10,448 bases of DNA from Actinomycetota bacterium. Lineage in GTDB: Bacteria; Actinomycetota; Actinomycetes; S36-B12; UBA10799. The position numbers were made by a program, and so were the translations under genes. This document shows positions 6,161 through 10,448 of the stretch, one piece after another. The stretch covers positions 1-10,448 of the forward strand of contig JAUPKO010000846.1 of assembly GCA_030837395.1 (NCBI GenBank). Direction: 5' to 3'. Under the pieces are notes generated by a model. That model had not been told where the DNA came from and did not search any database. It was given only the letters and a program-made list of their open reading frames with translations. The number at the start of each line of letters is the position of its first letter. Position 1 is the first letter of the stretch.

Positions 6161-7159
6161 ATGGAGCATCGTCACCTCGGCCGCAGCGGCCTGAAAGTCA
6201 GCGAGATCGCCTTCGGCAACTGGCTCACCCACGGCAGCCAGGTGGCCGAGGATCAAGCGGTGGCCTGCGTGCATGCCGCCCTCGATGCCGGCATCACGAC
6301 CTTCGACACCGCCGACGTCTACGCCGGCACTAAGGCCGAGGTCGTGCTCGCCACAGCGCTGCGGGGCCAGCGCCGCGAAGGCCTGGAGATCGCCACCAAG
6401 ACGTACTGGCCGATCGGGCCGGGTGTGAACGATCGGGGGCTCTCGCGCAAGCACATCATGGAGGCCTGCCACGGCTCCCTGCGTCGGCTGGAGGTCGACC
6501 ACATCGACCTCTACCAGGCGCACCGGTACGACCACGAGACGCCACTGGAGGAGACCCTTCGGGCCTTCGATGACTTGATCAGGCAGGGCAAGGTCGGCTA
6601 CGTCGGCGTCTCCGAATGGCGCGCGGAGGAGATCGAGGCGGCCGTCGCGCTGGCAGAGCAGATGGGCCTGGACCGGCTGGTGTCCAATCAGCCCCAGTAT
6701 TCGGCCCTGTGGCGGGTGATCGAAGCCGACGTTGTGCCCACCTGCGAGCGATTCGGCATCGGGCAGATCGTTTGGTCGCCGCTGGCCCAGGGAGTCCTGA
6801 CCGGCAAGTACCACCCCGGCCAGACCCCCCTGACGGACACCCGCGCGACCGACCCCACCGGCAGCCAGTTCATCAGCCGCTGGCTGCGCGACGAGGTGCT
6901 GGTGGCCGTGCAGCAACTGGCCCCGATCGCCGCCGAGATGGACCTCACGATCGCCCAACTCTCGCTGGCGTGGGTGCTCAGCCACGACTACGTCTCGGCC
7001 GCCATCATCGGTGCCACCCGTCCCGAGCAGGTGTCGGCCAATGTCAAGGCCTCCGGGATCACGCTGGAGGCGGACATCATGGCGCGGATGGACGCCGTCC
7101 TGGCCCCCGTCGCCCTGACCGACCCCACCCTGACACTGTCCCCGCCCCACCGGCCATGA
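6161..7159 (+). CDS. Aldo/keto reductase
   Basis: 332-aa cytoplasmic NADPH-dependent oxidoreductase with the (beta/alpha)8 aldo/keto reductase fold, of the type related to bacterial YghZ and eukaryotic Kv-channel beta subunits. The catalytic tetrad is intact: Asp49 and Tyr54 in FDTADVYAG (48-56), Lys80 in ATKTY, and His121 in QAHRYD. The cofactor region shows NQPQYS (176-181), WSPLAQGVLTGKY (205-217) and near the C-terminus IIGATRPEQVSAN (282-294), which binds the adenosine phosphate in this superfamily. The ATG at 6161 starts exactly at the family N-terminus (RHLGRSGLKVSEIAFG). It has no ribosome binding site and may be leaderless. The C-terminal tail is Pro/Thr-rich. The physiological substrate cannot be read from sequence or from the neighbours, which share no obvious pathway. 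Confidence 0.94.
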   Translation: MEHRHLGRSGLKVSEIAFGNWLTHGSQVAEDQAVACVHAALDAGITTFDTADVYAGTKAEVVLATALRGQRREGLEIATKTYWPIGPGVNDRGLSRKHIMEACHGSLRRLEVDHIDLYQAHRYDHETPLEETLRAFDDLIRQGKVGYVGVSEWRAEEIEAAVALAEQMGLDRLVSNQPQYSALWRVIEADVVPTCERFGIGQIVWSPLAQGVLTGKYHPGQTPLTDTRATDPTGSQFISRWLRDEVLVAVQQLAPIAAEMDLTIAQLSLAWVLSHDYVSAAIIGATRPEQVSANVKASGITLEADIMARMDAVLAPVALTDPTLTLSPPHRP

Positions 7160-7218
7160 CGTACCCAACCCGCACGCCCCACTGACCACCGCCCAACCCC
7201 GACCGACAGGAGTCGACA

Positions 7219-7434
7219 ATGAGCTACACCTGGCGATACGAGCACGTCGACGGCAGCGTCATCGTGAACCTGCCGGCCAGCGCCACCGGTGAGCAGTTCC
7301 CCTCGCAGTCCGACGCCGAGAACTGGATCGGCGAGAACTGGCGTGACCTGCTGTCAGACGGCGTGGACGCGGTGACCCTGCTGGCCGAGGACGCAGTGGT
7401 CTACGGCCCGATGAGTCTGCATCCGGCCACCTGA
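7219..7434 (+). CDS. Small conserved actinobacterial protein, function unknown
   Basis: 71-aa soluble, acidic protein preceded by a strong AGGAG 6 bases before the ATG. It starts SYTWRYE and carries FPSQSDAENWIGENWRDLL (27-45), GVDAVTLL (48-55) and VVYGPMSL (60-67). I recall short conserved actinobacterial proteins with this arrangement but know no function. Composition suggests a beta-alpha-beta fold with an amphipathic helix, and there is no signal peptide or membrane segment. Codon use matches its neighbours. It lies 59 bases after the aldo/keto reductase and ends about ten bases before the cobalamin riboswitch. Its stop therefore sits where that riboswitch's promoter should be, unless transcription reads through from upstream. 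Confidence 0.8.
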   Translation: MSYTWRYEHVDGSVIVNLPASATGEQFPSQSDAENWIGENWRDLLSDGVDAVTLLAEDAVVYGPMSLHPAT

Positions 7435-7444
7435 CCCTGGGGTT

Positions 7445-7598
7445 CGCCCACAGATGTGGTTCAATGGAGACGGTCGCCCGCGCGGGCGGCCGAGCGCCTC
7501 CACGCATGCCAGGGGAAGCCGGTGCGAATCCGGCACTGTCCCGCAACCGTGAGCCGGTCCACCCGTCGGGCCGCCTAGTCGGAGCACCTGGGGTGGCG
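7445..7598 (+). promoter_or_regulatory. Cobalamin (B12) riboswitch aptamer
   Basis: The conserved core reads GGGGAAGCCGGTG (7512-7524), then CGAATCCGG and CCCGCAACCGTGAG (7541-7554). The 3' B12 box is AGTCGGAGCACCTGG (7577-7591). GGT at 7472-7474 can pair with ACC at 7586-7588, as in known aptamers. A self-complementary CGCCCGCGCGGGCG (7475-7488) forms a helix near the 5' side. CGCCCAC (7445-7451) may close the aptamer with GTGGCG (7593-7598). Outer limits are approximate. Binding of adenosylcobalamin or a related cobalamin is expected to switch off the downstream secreted protein and ECF transporter genes. This is the strongest functional clue to what the transporter carries. Confidence 0.93.
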
Positions 7599-7628
7599 CT
7601 TCCTTCACTGCCGTCGAGGTCAGCGGTG

Positions 7629-7660
7629 GGAGGAACCGTCCGAAGTCGGCGGGTCCCTCC
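7629..7660 (+). promoter_or_regulatory. Expression-platform hairpin downstream of the B12 aptamer
   Basis: GGAGGAACC (7629-7637) can pair with GGTCCCTCC (7652-7660) with one A-C mismatch, and an inner CCG/CGG pair closes the loop. There is no U-tract, so intrinsic termination is unlikely. The 3' arm contains CCTC, which is complementary to GAGG of the ribosome binding site at 7684-7690. The hairpin could therefore compete with, or release, the ribosome binding site, fitting translational control. The switching mechanism is inferred. Confidence 0.45.
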
Positions 7661-7697
7661 GCTCCGTGAGCCGGAACCCGACCGAGAGGACCACCGC

Positions 7698-8378
7698 ATG
7701 CCAGCCCGCCGCTTGTTGACGGCTCTGCTCGCCACCCTTCTGGCGCTGCCCGGGCTGATCTTCGCCGCCTCCCCTGCCCAGGCAGACCTCTACCGCTACT
7801 GGTCGTTCTGGCAGCAGGAGGGCGGCCAGTGGTCCTTCGTCGAGGTCGCCCCGACCGACATCGTCCCGGCCGACGGCGCGGTCAATGGTTGGCGCTTCGG
7901 CGTGGGCGGCGTGGATGGTGCCACCACTCGCCCACCACGGTCGACCGCCTCCTTCGCCGAGATCTGCGGCACCGAACCCGCCGTCACAGGGCAGAAGAAG
8001 GTCGCCGAAATCATCGACACCGGCACGGTCGAGGACGCGCCGGCTGGGGCCACGGTGCCCGAGCCCGTCGCGGTATGCGCCACCGTGGCCGAGGATGCCA
8101 ACGCCGTGCAGACGCTGCAAGCGGTCGCCGACGTGCGCCTCGACAACGGGCTGCTGTGCGGGATCTTCGGCTACCCCGCCACCGGTTGCGGCGATGTGGT
8201 CGCCGGCGCGTCCGCCCTGCCCAGCGACAACCCCACGCAGTTCGCACTCCCGGATGAGCAGACCACCGAGGCGGACTCCGCGCCCAATGCGGTGCCCATC
8301 GCGTTGATCGCCGTCACCGTCCTGGCGGTCATTCTGGCCATCGTGGCCCTGCTGGTCTCCCGCCGCCGGCGCAACTGA
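7698..8378 (+). CDS. SCO2322-family secreted, membrane-anchored protein
   Basis: 226-aa exported protein. An N-terminal signal peptide (1-29) has a basic start, a hydrophobic core and a likely cut after SPAQA. The mature part begins DLYRYWSFW and contains GGQWSF (42-47), PADGAVNGWRF (57-67), AEICGTEPA (87-95), CGIFGYPATGCG (154-165) and four cysteines (90, 127, 154, 164) that could form disulfides. A linker and a hydrophobic helix (about 198-220) followed by RRRR anchor the C-terminus, leaving the main domain outside the cell. The ATG at 7698 has GAGAGGA 7 bases upstream and starts at the signal peptide; the in-frame extension to 7464 runs through the riboswitch and is rejected. It is the first gene under the B12 riboswitch and is followed by ECF T and ATPase genes, so a role in capturing corrinoid or cobalt is inferred. 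Family function is unknown to me. Confidence 0.87.
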   Translation: MPARRLLTALLATLLALPGLIFAASPAQADLYRYWSFWQQEGGQWSFVEVAPTDIVPADGAVNGWRFGVGGVDGATTRPPRSTASFAEICGTEPAVTGQKKVAEIIDTGTVEDAPAGATVPEPVAVCATVAEDANAVQTLQAVADVRLDNGLLCGIFGYPATGCGDVVAGASALPSDNPTQFALPDEQTTEADSAPNAVPIALIAVTVLAVILAIVALLVSRRRRN

Positions 8379-8387
8379 CCTTTAAAG

Positions 8388-9524
8388 ATGTCCACCTCAG
8401 TCCTGCAGCGACCCCGCGGCACGCTCGCGGTCCGGGGCCGATGGCTGCACCCGGCGGCCTGGTGGCTGTGGGCGATCGGACTGGCCACCGCCGCTTCGCG
8501 CACGACCAATCCCGTCCTGCTGGGGCTGATCATCGCTGTGGCAGCCACGGTCGTGGCCGCCCGGCGGCCCGACGCCCCCTGGTCGCGCTCGTTCGGCGTC
8601 TTCCTACGGCTCGGCCTGGTGATCGTGCTGATCCGGGTGGTGTTCCAGGTGCTGCTGGGGGCCCCGCAGGGCAATACAGTGCTGGTGACCCTGCCCGAAC
8701 TCGACCTGCCGGCATGGCTCGCCGGTGTGCGCATCGGCGGCGCGCTGACCGCCGAATCGCTGGTGTTCGCGGTACTCGACGGGATCAGGTTGGCCACTGT
8801 GCTCGCGTGTCTGGGGGCGGCGTCGTCGTTGGCCTCCCCCTACCGACTGCTCAAGGCCATGCCGGCGGCGCTGTACGAGATCGGCGTGGCCCTAGTGGTC
8901 GCGCTCTCCTTCGCGCCCGCGTTGGTGAGCGACGTCCAGCGCGTGCGCACCGCGCGTCGGTTGCGGGGGCGACCGACCTCCGGAGCCCGCGGGCTGGCAG
9001 GTTCGGCGATGCCGGTGTTCGCCGGAGCCCTCGACCGGTCGATCGCACTGGCCGCGGCCATGGATTCACGCGGGTACGGGCGGACTGCCGACCTGAGCAC
9101 AAGGGATCGACGCATCACCGCGTCGCTGGTGCTCGGCGGCATGCTCGGCACCTGCCTGGGCCTGTATGCCCTGTTGGACGGCTCCTCGGCGTCACCGGCC
9201 GGCCTGCCGCTATTGCTGATCGGGGTGCTCGCCGCCGGACTGGGCCTGATCCGCGGGGGCCGACGCAACACGCGCACGCGCTACCGGCCCGATCCCTGGC
9301 GCGGCCCGGAATGGCTCACCGCGGGCACGGGCCTGGCAGCCGCAGCGGGGGCCTTCCTCTCCGCCCAGGCGGCGCCGCTGGCCATGAATCCTGCCGTGAC
9401 CCCGCTGACGTGGCCGCTGGTGCCATGGGCGGCGGTATTCGGCGTGCTGCTGGCCGTGTTGCCGGCCTGGTTCACACCGCTACCGCTGGCGATCGTGCGA
9501 ACGCCGGCCCGGGGTGCCCGGTGA
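8388..9524 (+). CDS. ecfT: ECF transporter transmembrane T component (CbiQ/EcfT family)
   Basis: 378-aa polytopic membrane protein that couples ATP hydrolysis to a substrate-binding S component in energy-coupling factor transporters. The N-terminus LHPAAWWLWAIGLA is typical. Hydrophobic helices lie at about 26-38, 42-58, 71-92 and 120-145. The long coupling region carries the two Arg-Gly motifs of the family, ARRLRG (189-194) and AMDSRGYG (224-231), which contact the ATPases. At least four more hydrophobic stretches follow (about 244-263, 271-288, 311-332, 344-370), more than in a minimal EcfT. It starts 9 bases after the secreted protein's stop, with no good ribosome binding site (CTTTAAAG abuts the ATG), so translation may be coupled. 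Its TGA overlaps the next gene's GTG. The B12 riboswitch suggests cobalamin, a corrinoid or cobalt as cargo. Confidence 0.92.
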   Translation: MSTSVLQRPRGTLAVRGRWLHPAAWWLWAIGLATAASRTTNPVLLGLIIAVAATVVAARRPDAPWSRSFGVFLRLGLVIVLIRVVFQVLLGAPQGNTVLVTLPELDLPAWLAGVRIGGALTAESLVFAVLDGIRLATVLACLGAASSLASPYRLLKAMPAALYEIGVALVVALSFAPALVSDVQRVRTARRLRGRPTSGARGLAGSAMPVFAGALDRSIALAAAMDSRGYGRTADLSTRDRRITASLVLGGMLGTCLGLYALLDGSSASPAGLPLLLIGVLAAGLGLIRGGRRNTRTRYRPDPWRGPEWLTAGTGLAAAAGAFLSAQAAPLAMNPAVTPLTWPLVPWAAVFGVLLAVLPAWFTPLPLAIVRTPARGAR

Positions 9525-10448
9525 TTGATTTCGACGACGTGAGTTTTCGCTATCGCGCCGAGGACGCCCCGGTACTCGAACACGTCGACCTGCACATCGA
9601 CGAGGGCGAACTCTGCTTGATCATCGGCCACACCGGTTCGGGTAAGTCGACGCTGCTGCGGGCCATCAACGGCCTCGTGCCGCACTTCAGCGGTGGTCAC
9701 CTGCAAGGTCGCGTGTCTGTGGCAGGTCGTGACACCCGCCACCACCCCCCGCGTGAACTCGCCGATGTGGTGGGTGTGGTGCTGCAGGACCCGATGAGCG
9801 GATTCGTGACCGACATGGTCGAGGACGAACTCGCCTACGGCATGGAGTCGCTCGGCCTACCCGGCGACGTCATGCGCAAGCGCGTGGAGGAGACGCTGGA
9901 CCTGATGGGCCTGACCGACCTGCGCAATCGGCCGCTGCTCTCGCTGTCCGGCGGGCAACGCCAGCGGGTGGCCATCGGCTCGGTGCTGACCACCCACCCT
10001 GCGGTGATCGTGCTCGACGAGCCGACCTCGGCCCTTGATCCAGGTGCCGCCGAGGAGGTCCTGGCCGCCCTGCAACGGCTTGTGCACGACCTCGGCATGA
10101 CTGTTGTGCTGGCCGAGCATCGACTCGAGCGGGTGGTGCAGTACGCCGACCGAGTCGTGGTGCTCGAAGCCGATGCCGCCCCCGAATCCGGCACGCCGGC
10201 CGCCATGATGGCACTGTCGCCGGTGGCCCCGCCGGTGGTGCAACTGGGTCGGCTGGCCGGATGGTCGCCCTTGCCGGTGTCGGTGCGCGACGCCCGGCGC
10301 CTGGCCAGGCCGCTGCGGGCCCGCCTGGCCGGCCATCACGGACCAGTCAACGCGTCGGCGCCCACCGACGGCACCGGCCCCGTGGTGCTCGAATGTGACC
10401 GCCTGACAGTCTCGTACGGCCCGGTTCCGGCCCTGGACGACGTGTCGA
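9521..10448 (+). CDS. ECF transporter ATPase, two fused ABC domains (3' end outside window)
   Basis: Partial gene, 309 codons visible. It starts at GTG 9521, overlapping the ecfT stop by four bases (GTGA). The first ATPase domain is complete: Walker A GHTGSGKST (36-44), Q-loop Gln89 in LQDP, signature LSGGQ (142-146), Walker B VIVLDEP (162-168) with catalytic Glu167, D-loop SALD (170-173) and switch His200 in AEHRLERV, the latter typical of ECF ATPases. A linker of about 75 residues rich in Arg, Ala and Pro leads to VVLECDRLTVSYGPVPALDDV (288-308), the start of a second ABC domain cut by the window edge. The product is thus a fused EcfA-EcfA' rather than two subunits. With ecfT it forms the energising module; the S component is not in view. 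Confidence 0.93.
   Translation, partial: MIDFDDVSFRYRAEDAPVLEHVDLHIDEGELCLIIGHTGSGKSTLLRAINGLVPHFSGGHLQGRVSVAGRDTRHHPPRELADVVGVVLQDPMSGFVTDMVEDELAYGMESLGLPGDVMRKRVEETLDLMGLTDLRNRPLLSLSGGQRQRVAIGSVLTTHPAVIVLDEPTSALDPGAAEEVLAALQRLVHDLGMTVVLAEHRLERVVQYADRVVVLEADAAPESGTPAAMMALSPVAPPVVQLGRLAGWSPLPVSVRDARRLARPLRARLAGHHGPVNASAPTDGTGPVVLECDRLTVSYGPVPALDDVS

Noticed and set aside
6131..7219. Long minus-strand open frame (362 codons) opposite the aldo/keto reductase.
   Set aside because: It is a mirror of the GC-rich codon pattern of the reductase, which has an intact catalytic tetrad. The antisense product resembles nothing and has no start signals.
7464..7697. In-frame ATG at 7464 that would extend the secreted protein by 78 codons through the riboswitch.
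   Set aside because: The stretch is the cobalamin aptamer, and the signal peptide and good ribosome binding site mark 7698 as the start. The open frame is explained by high GC content.
8380..8387. AT-rich palindrome CTTTAAAG between the secreted protein and ecfT genes.
   Set aside because: Only eight bases and directly abutting the ATG. No promoter spacing fits and no partner site is seen, so it is likely just a short intergenic spacer.

Overview
The window looks like a chromosomal segment of a high-GC actinobacterium (Actinomycetota). Third codon positions are almost all G or C, GTG starts are used, and several families are actinobacterial specialities: PspAB, DUF3043, the SCO2322-type secreted protein and a long quinolinate synthase. 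I cannot place it below phylum level. There are no tRNAs, rRNAs, CRISPR arrays, insertion sequences or signs of recent transfer. Genes are packed tightly and no gap exceeds about 265 bases.

Left part (97-2890): a glycerate kinase-family gene (minus) is divergent from nadA (plus) across only 40 bases. nadA meets a small YCII-family gene (minus) head-on at a compact GC-rich hairpin.

Middle part (2990-6141): an envelope-stress cluster on the minus strand, pspA - htpX - pspAB, encodes a membrane-binding coiled-coil protein, a membrane zinc protease and a PspA-associated protein. The small pspAA gene that often sits in such clusters is not here. A DUF3043 membrane protein is divergent from pspA.

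Right part (6161-10448), all plus strand: an aldo/keto reductase, a 71-aa conserved small protein, then a cobalamin riboswitch followed by a three-gene run. That run encodes a secreted, C-terminally membrane-anchored SCO2322-family protein, an ECF-transporter T subunit, and an ECF ATPase whose second ATPase domain begins just before the window ends. The riboswitch points to uptake of cobalamin, a corrinoid precursor or cobalt. The substrate-binding S component is not in view and probably lies downstream. This riboswitch-ECF-tethered-protein module is the most interesting part of the window, because ECF transporters normally work without an extracytoplasmic binding protein.

Several genes have a TANNNT -10-like hexamer 6-8 bases before the start codon and no Shine-Dalgarno sequence. 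This suggests leaderless transcripts, which are common in Actinobacteria.
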